Of a DNA stretch of 36,947 nt, positions 15,184-23,363 are shown one piece after another. The stretch is from Clostridiales bacterium (GTDB taxonomy: Bacteria; Bacillota; Clostridia; Christensenellales; Aristaeellaceae): the NCBI GenBank assembly GCA_012521895.1, contig JAAYLK010000089.1, positions 1 through 36,947 of the forward strand, written 5' to 3'. The first letter of the stretch is position 1. The number at the start of each line of letters is the position of its first letter. The position numbers and the translations under genes are program-made. Below the pieces are notes generated by a model. The model made no database searches. It had not been told where the DNA came from and saw only the letters and a list, made by a program, of their open reading frames with translations.

Positions 15184-16449
15184 ATGAAAAAGACCCTGGC
15201 AATCGTCCTGGCGCTTGTGATGCTGCTATCTGTTGGCGCGGCCCTGGCGCAAAGCACCGTCACCTTCTCCTGGTGGGGCGGCGACGCCCGCCACGAGGCA
15301 ACCCAGAAGGCTGTTGAAGCCTTCATGGCCAAGAACCCCGACATCACCGTGGTGCCGGAATACTCCGCGTGGTCCGGCTGGGAAGACAAAATGGGCCAGC
15401 GCTTCGCGTCCAACTCCGCCCCCGATGTCAACCAGATCAACTGGAACTGGATCACCGCTTTCTCCGCTGACGGCAGCAAGTTTGTGGACCTGAATACCCT
15501 GTCTGACATCATTGACCTGAGCCAGTTTAGCAAGACCGGCCTGGACGCCTGCACCGTCGCCGGCAAACTGCAGGGCATCCCCGTGTCCATGACCGGGCGC
15601 ATCCTCTACTGGAACCAGAGCACCTATGAAAAAGCCGGCCTGGCCGTGCCCACCTCCTACGCGGAGCTGCTGGCCGCCGGCCCCATCTTCCAGGAGAAGC
15701 TGGGCGAGGATTATTATCCCCTGGTGCTGGGCACCTATGACCGCGCCATCCTGATGGTGTACTACCTGGAGAGCGTTTTTGGCAAGGACTGGGTGGTTGA
15801 CAACAAGCTCAACTACACCGCCGAAGAAATCCAGAAGGGCTTTGAATTCATCGCCGAGATGGAAGCCAATCATGTCATCCCCACCATGCAGAAGCTGACC
15901 GGCGACGGCGCTGACAGCCTGGACAAGAACGTCAACTGGATGGAAGGCAAGTATGCCGGCATCTTTGAGTGGGACAGCGCCGCTGGCAAGTTCCAGAAGG
16001 CCCTCAACGAAGGCCAGACCTTTGTCGTCGGCGACTACTTCCGTGACTTTGGCGAATTCCAGGGCGGTTTTGCCAAGGTGTCCATGGCCTTCGCCATCTC
16101 CGAAACCGCCGCTGACAAGGTGGCGGCCGCCAAGCTGATCAACTTCCTGCTCAATGACGAAGAAGGCATCGAGATTCTGGAATCCCAGCGCGGCATCCCG
16201 CTGTCCAAGAAGGCCTTTGACTATGCCTCCGGCAATAACCTGCTGGACCCCATCGTGTCCGAAGCCAACGCCAAGGTGCTGTCCTGGGTCAACTACAACC
16301 TGGACCCCAAGTTTGAGTCCAACGAGCTCAAGGCCGAGGAAACCGGCGTGTACGCCGAGGCCATGAACAGCTTAAGCTACGGCGTCGTGGACGTCGCCGG
16401 CGCGACCGAAATCCTGATGGAAGGCATCAACCGCGTGCTGGGCGAATAA
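15184..16449 (+). CDS. Sugar ABC transporter substrate-binding protein (pectic oligosaccharides)
   Basis: A 421-residue extracellular solute-binding protein of family 1 (MalE-like). The signal peptide covers residues 1-22 and ends AALAQS, with no lipobox Cys. The mature protein begins TVTFSWWGGD and has the family phrase QRFASNSAPDVNQI. AAGGAGGAAC precedes the ATG at 15184. It is the first gene of an operon with GH105, two permeases and GH28, so the ligand is inferred to be rhamnogalacturonan or galacturonan oligomers. A stable hairpin follows the gene, which fits the usual higher expression of binding proteins over permeases. Confidence 0.88.
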   Translation: MKKTLAIVLALVMLLSVGAALAQSTVTFSWWGGDARHEATQKAVEAFMAKNPDITVVPEYSAWSGWEDKMGQRFASNSAPDVNQINWNWITAFSADGSKFVDLNTLSDIIDLSQFSKTGLDACTVAGKLQGIPVSMTGRILYWNQSTYEKAGLAVPTSYAELLAAGPIFQEKLGEDYYPLVLGTYDRAILMVYYLESVFGKDWVVDNKLNYTAEEIQKGFEFIAEMEANHVIPTMQKLTGDGADSLDKNVNWMEGKYAGIFEWDSAAGKFQKALNEGQTFVVGDYFRDFGEFQGGFAKVSMAFAISETAADKVAAAKLINFLLNDEEGIEILESQRGIPLSKKAFDYASGNNLLDPIVSEANAKVLSWVNYNLDPKFESNELKAEETGVYAEAMNSLSYGVVDVAGATEILMEGINRVLGE

Positions 16450-16478
16450 GCTTTAGCATCACCACACAAGCGACTGGG

Positions 16479-16513
16479 GGCCGCTGCCTTGGGCGGCGGC
16501 CTTCAGCGTTTTT
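16479..16513 (+). terminator. Intercistronic hairpin, possible partial terminator
   Basis: A 9-bp GC-rich stem GGCCGCTGC/GCGGCGGCC is followed, after TTCAGCG, by TTTTT. The T-run is not adjacent to the stem, so partial termination or mRNA 3'-end protection after the binding-protein gene is more likely than full termination. Confidence 0.45.
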
Positions 16514-16527
16514 CAAGGGAGAAAACC

Positions 16528-17640
16528 ATGGACAGCAAATTGACGCGCTACCTGCAGCAGTTTCTGGAACGCTACCAGGATTACAAGCCCTATTGGAACT
16601 ATGAGGATGGCTGCGTCCTGGTGGGCTGCCAGCGCCTGTATGAGGCGGGGGCCGGCGCGCAGTTTGCATCCTGGGTGAGAAACTACCTCAACCGCCGCGT
16701 GGATGAGCAGGGGCAGATTCCCACCTTTGAAACGCAGCAGTATAATATTGACAGCTACAACAGCGGCAAGGCCCTCTTTTTGCCCTATCGTGAGAGCGGG
16801 GTCGCGCGCTGGAAGAACGCCATCAACTACCACATGCGGCGCATCAGCGAGCATCCGCGCTGTGACAACGGCAGCTTCTGGCACAAGAGCATCTACCCGC
16901 ACCAGATTTGGCTGGACGGGTTGTACATGGCCCTGCCTTTTTATTTGGAATATGACATGGTATTAGGCGGCAGGCAGCATGTGCAGGACATCATGAAGCA
17001 GTTTGAAAACGTGCGAAAACTGATGTACAGCGATGAGAAACAGCTGTCCTACCACGCCTGTGACACCTCAAAGCAAATGTTCTGGGCGGACAAACAGACT
17101 GGCTGCTCCCCCAATTTCTGGCTGCGCTCCATGGGCTGGTACCTGATGGCGCTGGTGGACTGCGCGCAGATCATGGATGAGATGCTGTACGAGCACAAGC
17201 GGCGACTGATGGACCTGCTGGAAGAGACCGCGAAGGGCATCCTGCGGTACCGCAATGAAGAAGGCCTGTTTTACCAGGTGATTGACCGGGCGGACGTTGA
17301 GGGCAACTACTCTGAAACCTCCGGCAGCGCCATGGTGGCCTATGCCATGATGAAGGGCGCGCGCATCAAGGCGCTGAATGAGGAATTCGGCCGCGTCGGG
17401 CGGGATGTTTTTAACATTTTGGCGGACACCCGCATAACGGAAGAAGATGGGCAGCTTAGGCTGCAGGGCATCTGCCATGTGGCCGGGCTGGGCGGCGAGG
17501 GCAAAAGAGACGGCTCGGTGGCCTATTACCTGTCTGAGCCCATCGTGTCAGACGACGCCAAGGGCGTTGGCCCCTTTATGATGGCCTGCGCGGAAGCGTA
17601 CCTGCAGGACAATCCCAAACCCCTACGGGAGGTACCATGA
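16528..17640 (+). CDS. Unsaturated rhamnogalacturonyl hydrolase (GH105)
   Basis: A 370-residue cytoplasmic enzyme (no signal peptide) of the YteR/YesR family. It hydrates the terminal unsaturated galacturonate of lyase-made rhamnogalacturonan disaccharides or oligomers and releases the unsaturated uronate. The GH105 motif HQIWLDGLYM contains the expected catalytic Asp (Asp130), and FWLRSMGWYLMAL matches the usual second motif, with SM where GN is common. The ATG at 16528 follows AAGGGAG. The stop overlaps the first permease start by four bases. Substrate preference between rhamnogalacturonan and other unsaturated glycans is inferred from the neighbours. Confidence 0.9.
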   Translation: MDSKLTRYLQQFLERYQDYKPYWNYEDGCVLVGCQRLYEAGAGAQFASWVRNYLNRRVDEQGQIPTFETQQYNIDSYNSGKALFLPYRESGVARWKNAINYHMRRISEHPRCDNGSFWHKSIYPHQIWLDGLYMALPFYLEYDMVLGGRQHVQDIMKQFENVRKLMYSDEKQLSYHACDTSKQMFWADKQTGCSPNFWLRSMGWYLMALVDCAQIMDEMLYEHKRRLMDLLEETAKGILRYRNEEGLFYQVIDRADVEGNYSETSGSAMVAYAMMKGARIKALNEEFGRVGRDVFNILADTRITEEDGQLRLQGICHVAGLGGEGKRDGSVAYYLSEPIVSDDAKGVGPFMMACAEAYLQDNPKPLREVP

Positions 17641-18593
17641 TGAGCAACAATATCGCAAGCCAGCAGCGCCTGGCGCAGGACCTTATCAGAAAACCAGGGC
17701 GCAGCCGCCTGGAAAGCGGCAGGATTGGCCTGGTGTACATCCTGCCCTGGATCATCGGCTTCCTCTTTTTCAAGCTCTACCCCTTTGCCTCCTCGCTGTA
17801 CTACAGTTTTACGGACATGCACCTGTTCAACGGCATCAGCAAGACGGGCTTATTCAATTATGTGGATGTGTTCACCAACCGCGCCACGGTGCGATCGCTG
17901 GAAACCACCTTCCGCTATGTTATCACCACGGTGCCTTTAAAACTGGTGGCTGCCCTGTTCATCGCCTACATCCTCAACTTCAAAATCAAGGGTGTCAACC
18001 TCTTCCGCACGGCCTACTATGTGCCCTCCATCCTGGGCGGGTCGGTGGCCATCGCGGTGCTGTGGCGCGCCTTGTTCCGCAATGACGGCCTGATCAACTC
18101 CCTCTTGAGCACCCTGGGCGTGCAGGGCCCTTCCTGGCTGTCTGACCCCAACTACGCCCTGATCATCATCTCCCTGCTGCGCATCTGGCAGTTTGGCTCG
18201 GCCATGGTCATCTTCCTGGCAGCCCTCAAGGGCGTGCCGGAGGAGCTGTACGAGGCTTCCACCATTGACGGAGCGGGCAAATGGCGGCAGTTTACCAAGA
18301 TCACCCTGCCGCTGATTTCCCCGGTCATCTTCTACAACCTGGTGACCCAGACCGTGCAGGCCTTCCAGGAGTTCAACGGCCCTTTCATCATCACCAAGGG
18401 CGGCCCGCTCAACTCCACGCGCCTGATCACCATGATCATCTACGACCAGGGCATCAAGAACTACAAAATCGGCCTGTCCAGCGCCATCGCCTGGGTGATG
18501 TTTGTCATTATGATGCTGCTGACGCTGCTGGCCTTCTGGAGCCAGAAACGCTGGGTGTACTATTCTGACGAGACCCAAAGGGGAGGGCTGTAA
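17637..18593 (+). CDS. Sugar ABC transporter permease, LplB/UgpA-like
   Basis: A 318-residue membrane protein with about six helices. It has a basic N-terminal extension and then GLVYILPWIIGFLFFKLYPF, the standard first helix of family 1 sugar permeases. The EAA motif is YEASTIDGAGKWRQFTKITLPL. It forms the membrane channel with the next gene's product. No ATPase gene is present in the operon; in Firmicutes such systems are often energised by a shared MsmX-type ATPase. Overlap ATGA with the GH105 gene shows coupling. Confidence 0.92.
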   Translation: MMSNNIASQQRLAQDLIRKPGRSRLESGRIGLVYILPWIIGFLFFKLYPFASSLYYSFTDMHLFNGISKTGLFNYVDVFTNRATVRSLETTFRYVITTVPLKLVAALFIAYILNFKIKGVNLFRTAYYVPSILGGSVAIAVLWRALFRNDGLINSLLSTLGVQGPSWLSDPNYALIIISLLRIWQFGSAMVIFLAALKGVPEELYEASTIDGAGKWRQFTKITLPLISPVIFYNLVTQTVQAFQEFNGPFIITKGGPLNSTRLITMIIYDQGIKNYKIGLSSAIAWVMFVIMMLLTLLAFWSQKRWVYYSDETQRGGL

Positions 18594-18594
18594 G

Positions 18595-19476
18595 ATGGCT
18601 GAACTGACCGCGACCCGCAGGCGCATTTTTACCAGGCAGCGCGTCTCCTCCCTCATCCGCTACGCCATTTTGATTATCGTGGGCTTTATCATGATCTACC
18701 CGCTGCTGTGGATGGTGGGCTCCACCTTTAAAAACAACAACGAGATTTTCAGCGGCATGCACATCATCCCCCGCAACCCCACCCTGTCAGGCTATGAAAA
18801 CGCCATGAAGTCCTACGGCGGGGACATCGACCTGTGGAAGTCCATGGTGAACACCTACAAAATCGTCATTCCCAAGGTGCTGTTCACCTTGTTTTCGGCC
18901 ACCCTCACCGCCTATGGCTTTGGGCGCTTTGAGTTCAAGGGTAAAAAATTCCTGTTCGCGGTGCTGATGAGCACCCTCTTCCTGCCCCAGGTCGTTTTGA
19001 ACGTGCCGCAGTTTTTGATGTACACGCGCCTGGGCTGGGTGGACTCCCCGCTGTACCTGCCCTTGATTCTGACCACGCTGTTCGCGACGGAAACCTATTT
19101 TGTCTTCCTGCTGATTCAGTTTTTGCGTTCCATCCCCAGGGACCTGGATGAGGCGGCCAAAATTGACGGCTGCAACACCTTTCAGACCCTGATCAAGGTC
19201 ATCGTGCCCATGCTGATGCCGGCTTTGGTGTCCGTTGGCCTGTTCCAGTTCATGTGGAGCAACAACGACTTCATGGGGCCGCTGCTGTACATCAACACGC
19301 CCGCGCGCTACCCGGCCACCATCTACGTCAAGCTGTCCATGGACGCGGACACCGGCTTTGAGTGGAACCGCGTGCTGGCCGTCTCCCTGATTTCCATCAT
19401 CCCCTCCCTGGTGGTGTTCTTCCTGGCGCAAAAGAGCTTTGTGGACGGCATCTCAGCGGGCTCCCTGAAGGGCTGA
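18595..19476 (+). CDS. Sugar ABC transporter permease, MalG-like
   Basis: A 293-residue partner permease. The first helix contains GFIMIYPLLWMVGSTFKNNNEIF, typical of the MalG/YtcP side. The EAA motif is LDEAAKIDGCNTFQTLIKVIVPMLMP. The C-terminus FFLAQKSFVDGISAGSLKG is the usual end of this family. It starts one base after the previous stop and lies four bases before the GH28 start. Substrate inferred from the operon. Confidence 0.93.
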   Translation: MAELTATRRRIFTRQRVSSLIRYAILIIVGFIMIYPLLWMVGSTFKNNNEIFSGMHIIPRNPTLSGYENAMKSYGGDIDLWKSMVNTYKIVIPKVLFTLFSATLTAYGFGRFEFKGKKFLFAVLMSTLFLPQVVLNVPQFLMYTRLGWVDSPLYLPLILTTLFATETYFVFLLIQFLRSIPRDLDEAAKIDGCNTFQTLIKVIVPMLMPALVSVGLFQFMWSNNDFMGPLLYINTPARYPATIYVKLSMDADTGFEWNRVLAVSLISIIPSLVVFFLAQKSFVDGISAGSLKG

Positions 19477-19480
19477 CACG

Positions 19481-21046
19481 ATGCTGAAAACCCTGCACGT
19501 TTCCGCGCGCTTTGCCGCCTTTGAGCTGCCCGACGGTGGGCACTACCACAGCGAGCGGGCCTACCAAGCCATTTTGAACGGCAAGATGAACACACAGGTC
19601 ACCACCTGTGTGTTCACGCTGTTTGATTTGGAGCCGGGCACGGATTACCTGCTGGAGCTGAAGGCACATGATCAGGTAGCGCATTCCCTGCGTTTTTCAA
19701 CAAAGACAGAAAAATACACCTTGAACATCAAGGACTTTGGCGCCTATGGGGACGGCAGGCGGGACGACACCGCCATGATCCAGGCCGCCATCATGGCCTG
19801 CCCCAAGGACGGCCGCGTGCTGGTGCCCAAGGGGGAGTATTTGGTCAGCAGCCTGTTTTTGAAAAGTGATCTGCGCCTGGAAATCGCGAAGGGCGCGACC
19901 CTGAAGCTGAACACAGACCGGGGCAGCCTGCCCATCATGCCGGGCATGCTCGCGTCCAACAATGGCGAAGAAGAGCTGAACCTGGGCACCTGGGAGGGCA
20001 ACCCCCTGCCCATGCACGCTGCCCTCCTGCATGTGATGAATGTCCAAAATGTGGAAATCTATGGCGAAGGCGCGCTGGACGGACAGGCGCAGGACAGCGA
20101 CTGGTGGGTAGATGCCAAGAAAAAGCGCGGAGGCACCTGGCGCGGGCGGATGGTATTCATCAACCGGTGTGAAGAGGTCACCCTGTGCGGACTGACTATA
20201 AAGAACAGCCCCTCCTGGAACATCCACCCCTACTTCAGCAGGCATCTACGCTTTTACAACCTGGCCATTGAAGCGCCCAAGGACAGCCCCAACACCGACG
20301 GCCTCAACCCCGAAAGCTGCCAGGATGTGGACATCGCGGGCACCCGCTTCAGCCTGGGCGATGACTGCGTCGCCATCAAGAGCGGCAAAATCTACATGGG
20401 CTCCACCTACAAAACCCCCAGCCACGGCATCTTTATCCGCCACTCCCTGATGGAAAACGGGCACGGCGGGGTGACCATCGGCAGCGAGATGGCCGGCGGC
20501 GTACGGGATGTCCGCGTGCAGCACTGCCTGATGCGCAACACGGACCGCGGGCTGCGTGTCAAAACGCGCCGCGGCCGGGGCGAGCAGGCGCAGATTGACA
20601 GCATTCATTTTGAGGATGTGGTCATGGACAGGGTGCTCTCCCCCATCGTGGTCAATTTTTTCTATTTTTGTGACCCGGATGGGCATTCAGACTATGTGCA
20701 AAACCGGGCGGCCTTGGAAAAGGACGCGCGCACACCGGGGGCTGGAAAGCTGTCGTTTACCGGCATCAAGGCCACGGGGGTTGGCACCTGCGCCGCCTTC
20801 TTCCTGGGGCTACCGGAAAACCCCATCGCCGATGTCAGCATCACGGACTCAAGCTTTGTCTATGACGCCGGCTTTGAACCGGCGGTGCCGGCCATGGCGG
20901 ACGGAATTGAGCCCATCAAGAACCGCGGCGTGATCGCCCACAACGTCAAACGGCTGAGGCTGCGCGATGTACGGCTCATTGGCTATGCGGGTGAAGCGAT
21001 TGAGGCGGAACACGTTGAACAGATTGACTGGAGGGATGAAGAGTGA
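19481..21046 (+). CDS. GH28 polygalacturonase, probably intracellular exo-type
   Basis: A 521-residue glycoside hydrolase. Residues about 1-75 look like an Fn3-like domain found at the front of many bacterial GH28 enzymes. The beta-helix begins at DFGAYGDGRRDDT (about 88-100). All four GH28 signatures are present: NTDGLNPES, GDDCVAIKSG, GHGGVTIGSEM and RGLRVKTRRGRG (the last corresponds to the RIK element). The catalytic Asp residues are in the first two. No signal peptide is present, so it should cut imported oligogalacturonides in the cytoplasm, releasing galacturonate for UxaC. The exo mode is inferred from the family and location. Confidence 0.92.
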   Translation: MLKTLHVSARFAAFELPDGGHYHSERAYQAILNGKMNTQVTTCVFTLFDLEPGTDYLLELKAHDQVAHSLRFSTKTEKYTLNIKDFGAYGDGRRDDTAMIQAAIMACPKDGRVLVPKGEYLVSSLFLKSDLRLEIAKGATLKLNTDRGSLPIMPGMLASNNGEEELNLGTWEGNPLPMHAALLHVMNVQNVEIYGEGALDGQAQDSDWWVDAKKKRGGTWRGRMVFINRCEEVTLCGLTIKNSPSWNIHPYFSRHLRFYNLAIEAPKDSPNTDGLNPESCQDVDIAGTRFSLGDDCVAIKSGKIYMGSTYKTPSHGIFIRHSLMENGHGGVTIGSEMAGGVRDVRVQHCLMRNTDRGLRVKTRRGRGEQAQIDSIHFEDVVMDRVLSPIVVNFFYFCDPDGHSDYVQNRAALEKDARTPGAGKLSFTGIKATGVGTCAAFFLGLPENPIADVSITDSSFVYDAGFEPAVPAMADGIEPIKNRGVIAHNVKRLRLRDVRLIGYAGEAIEAEHVEQIDWRDEE

Positions 21047-21888
21047 ACATTGGCATCCGGTTGCATGACACGGCGCCTGGTACTTTAGAGCAACGCGCTG
21101 AGGCTGCCGCGGGGCAGGGCTTTGGCTGCGTCCACCTGGCGCTGTCCAAGGTACTGGACAGCAGGTACATGCAGCCCGCCGCCCTCACCCCGGGCCTGGC
21201 GGCCTTTGTGAAGAAGGCCATCCACCCCCTGGACACCGCCGTGCTGGGCTGCTATTTGAACCTGGCCCATCCCGACGGGGATGCCCTGGCCAACATCCAG
21301 GCGCAGTACATCGCCCACCTGCGCTTTGCCGCCTGGCTGGGCGCGGGCGTGGTGGGCACGGAAACGGGCAACCCCAATGCGCAGTACAAGTATGAGCCGG
21401 ACCGGAGCCACAGCCAGGAAGCGCTGGATATGTTTATCAAAGGGCTGACGCCGGTCGTGCAGGCAGCCGAAAAGCTGGGCAGCGTCCTGGCCATCGAGCC
21501 GGTGTACACCCACATCGTGTGTGACGCGAGGCGTGCAAAACAGGTGCTGGAGCATTTTCAGTCCCCCAACCTGCAAATTATTATGGACCCCGTCAACCTT
21601 TTGCATGAGACAAACCTCGCGCAGCGTGATACCATCATCATGGAAGCGGCGGAACTGCTGCTGGACGACATCGCCGTGCTGCACGTGAAGGACTACGTGA
21701 TGGAGGACGGCAGGATGCAAGCCGTGGCCGCGGGCACCGGGGAGATGCGCTATGACAATTTGTTCAAGCTGCTGGCGGATAAAAAGCCGCAGCTGTTCAT
21801 GACGCTGGAAAATACAGAGCCCCACAACGCGCGGAAAGCCCGGAAGCATGTAGAAACCATCTGGCACAATTCCGAACGCCACACTTGA
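21043..21888 (+). CDS. Sugar isomerase/epimerase, TIM-barrel (AP endonuclease 2 fold)
   Basis: A 281-residue protein of the xylose-isomerase-like TIM-barrel superfamily. Likely metal ligands sit in the expected order: Glu in LAIEPVYTH, Asp in IIMDPVNLL, His in AVLHVKDY and Glu in MTLENTEP. Members of this fold isomerise or epimerise free sugars, sugar acids or inososes. I cannot name the substrate. It starts with GTG overlapping the GH28 stop (GTGA), and a 65-base gap with a palindrome separates it from uxaC. Context suggests a pectin side-chain sugar or a uronate. Confidence 0.8.
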   Translation: MNIGIRLHDTAPGTLEQRAEAAAGQGFGCVHLALSKVLDSRYMQPAALTPGLAAFVKKAIHPLDTAVLGCYLNLAHPDGDALANIQAQYIAHLRFAAWLGAGVVGTETGNPNAQYKYEPDRSHSQEALDMFIKGLTPVVQAAEKLGSVLAIEPVYTHIVCDARRAKQVLEHFQSPNLQIIMDPVNLLHETNLAQRDTIIMEAAELLLDDIAVLHVKDYVMEDGRMQAVAAGTGEMRYDNLFKLLADKKPQLFMTLENTEPHNARKARKHVETIWHNSERHT

Positions 21889-21914
21889 TCAAATCATAAT
21901 TAGAGTTTTTTGGC

Positions 21915-21939
21915 CTTACCTTTTTTCAAAAAAGGTAAG
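21915..21939 (+). other. Perfect 12-bp palindrome ahead of uxaC
   Basis: CTTACCTTTTTT-C-AAAAAAGGTAAG, with only one central base, lies between the isomerase stop and the AGAGGAGGA ribosome binding site of uxaC. As RNA it would be an A-U-rich hairpin directly touching the ribosome binding site. It could be a processing or stability element or a regulator site. Confidence 0.5.
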
Positions 21940-21953
21940 AAAGAGGAGGAAGC

Positions 21954-23363
21954 ATGAGCAAAGCATTCATGGACAAGGACTTTTTGCTGCACTCGGAGAC
22001 AGCGAAAACGCTGTACCACCAGCATGCGGCCAAGATGCCCATCATCGACTACCACTGCCACATCGACCCCATGGAAATCTATGAGGACAAGGTCTTCTCT
22101 TCCTTGAGCGAGGTCTGGCTGGGCGGGGACCACTACAAGTGGCGCGCCATGCGCTCAAACGGCGTGCCCGAGAGCAAGATTACGGGCAAAGACAGCACGC
22201 CCTATGAAAAGTTTGAGCAATGGGCCAGGACGCTGCCCAGGCTGGTGGGCAACCCGCTCTACCACTGGACCCATTTGGAGTTGCAGCGCTATTTTGATGT
22301 CCAGGAGCCCCTGAGCCCGGACAACATGAAAGAAGTCTGGGACAAGGCCAACAGCCTGCTGCCTACGCTGTCCGCCCGGCAAATCATCAAGCAGTCCAAG
22401 GTCAAGGCCATTTGCACCACCGATGACCCGGCGGATGACCTGAAGTGGCACAAGCTGCTGCGGGACGACAAGAACATGGACTGCAAGGTCTACCCCGCCT
22501 TCCGCCCGGACAAGGTGCTGAACATTGAAAAGCCCGGTTACCTGGACTACATCAGGAAGCTCTCTATGTCCAGCGATGTGGAAATTACCTCCTTTGAAAG
22601 CCTCACCCACGCGCTGGAAAAGCGGCTGAACTACTTTGAGTCCCTGGGCTGCCGCGCGGCCGACCACGGGCTGGACTACATCATGTACAACACCGGGCAT
22701 GAGGCGCGGGACGTGATGGCAAAGGCCTTGAAGGGCGAAGCCGTCAGCCAGGAGGAGGCCGACGCCTACAAGACGCAGCTGATGGTCTTCCTCTCCCAGG
22801 AATACAGGAAGCGCGGCATCGTGATGCAGCTGCACTACGGCGCGGTGCGCAACAACAACCCCGCCGCCTTCAAGGCCCTGGGGCCGGACACCGGCTTTGA
22901 CGCCATCTGGGGCAAAGCGGACAGCGGACGCAACCTGGGGCTGCTGATGGGCAGCATGGAACAATCAGGCGGCCTGCCCAGGACCATCATCTATTCCTTA
23001 AACCCCACCGACAACGCGCAGATCGCTGCCATGATCGGCTGCTTCCAATCAGATGAGGTGCCCGGCAAAATCCAGCACGGCAGCGCCTGGTGGTTTAACG
23101 ACACCAAGCGCGGCATGCAGGAGCAGATCGCCAACCTGGCGGATTTCTCGGTGCTGGCCAACTTCATCGGCATGCTGACGGACTCGCGCAGCTTCCTGTC
23201 CTACACCCGGCATGAGTACTTCCGCCGCATCCTCTGCCAGCTGCTGGCCGACTGGGTGGACGGGGGCGAATACCCAAGGGACATGGCCTTCCTGGGTAAG
23301 ATGGTGGAGGACATTTGCTACAACAACACCGTGAACTATTTCAACATGGAAGGGTTAGAATGA
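21954..23363 (+). CDS. uxaC: Glucuronate/galacturonate isomerase
   Basis: A 469-residue enzyme that converts D-galacturonate to D-tagaturonate and D-glucuronate to D-fructuronate. It is an amidohydrolase-fold family; the metal-binding motif YHCHIDP is at residues about 33-39, and ICTTDDPADDL, the HYGAVRNNN loop and the C-terminal DSRSFLSYTRHEYFRRILC are all characteristic. Length matches the family. AGAGGAGGA precedes the ATG. Its stop overlaps the start of uxaE, its next enzyme in the pathway. Confidence 0.96.
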   Translation: MSKAFMDKDFLLHSETAKTLYHQHAAKMPIIDYHCHIDPMEIYEDKVFSSLSEVWLGGDHYKWRAMRSNGVPESKITGKDSTPYEKFEQWARTLPRLVGNPLYHWTHLELQRYFDVQEPLSPDNMKEVWDKANSLLPTLSARQIIKQSKVKAICTTDDPADDLKWHKLLRDDKNMDCKVYPAFRPDKVLNIEKPGYLDYIRKLSMSSDVEITSFESLTHALEKRLNYFESLGCRAADHGLDYIMYNTGHEARDVMAKALKGEAVSQEEADAYKTQLMVFLSQEYRKRGIVMQLHYGAVRNNNPAAFKALGPDTGFDAIWGKADSGRNLGLLMGSMEQSGGLPRTIIYSLNPTDNAQIAAMIGCFQSDEVPGKIQHGSAWWFNDTKRGMQEQIANLADFSVLANFIGMLTDSRSFLSYTRHEYFRRILCQLLADWVDGGEYPRDMAFLGKMVEDICYNNTVNYFNMEGLE

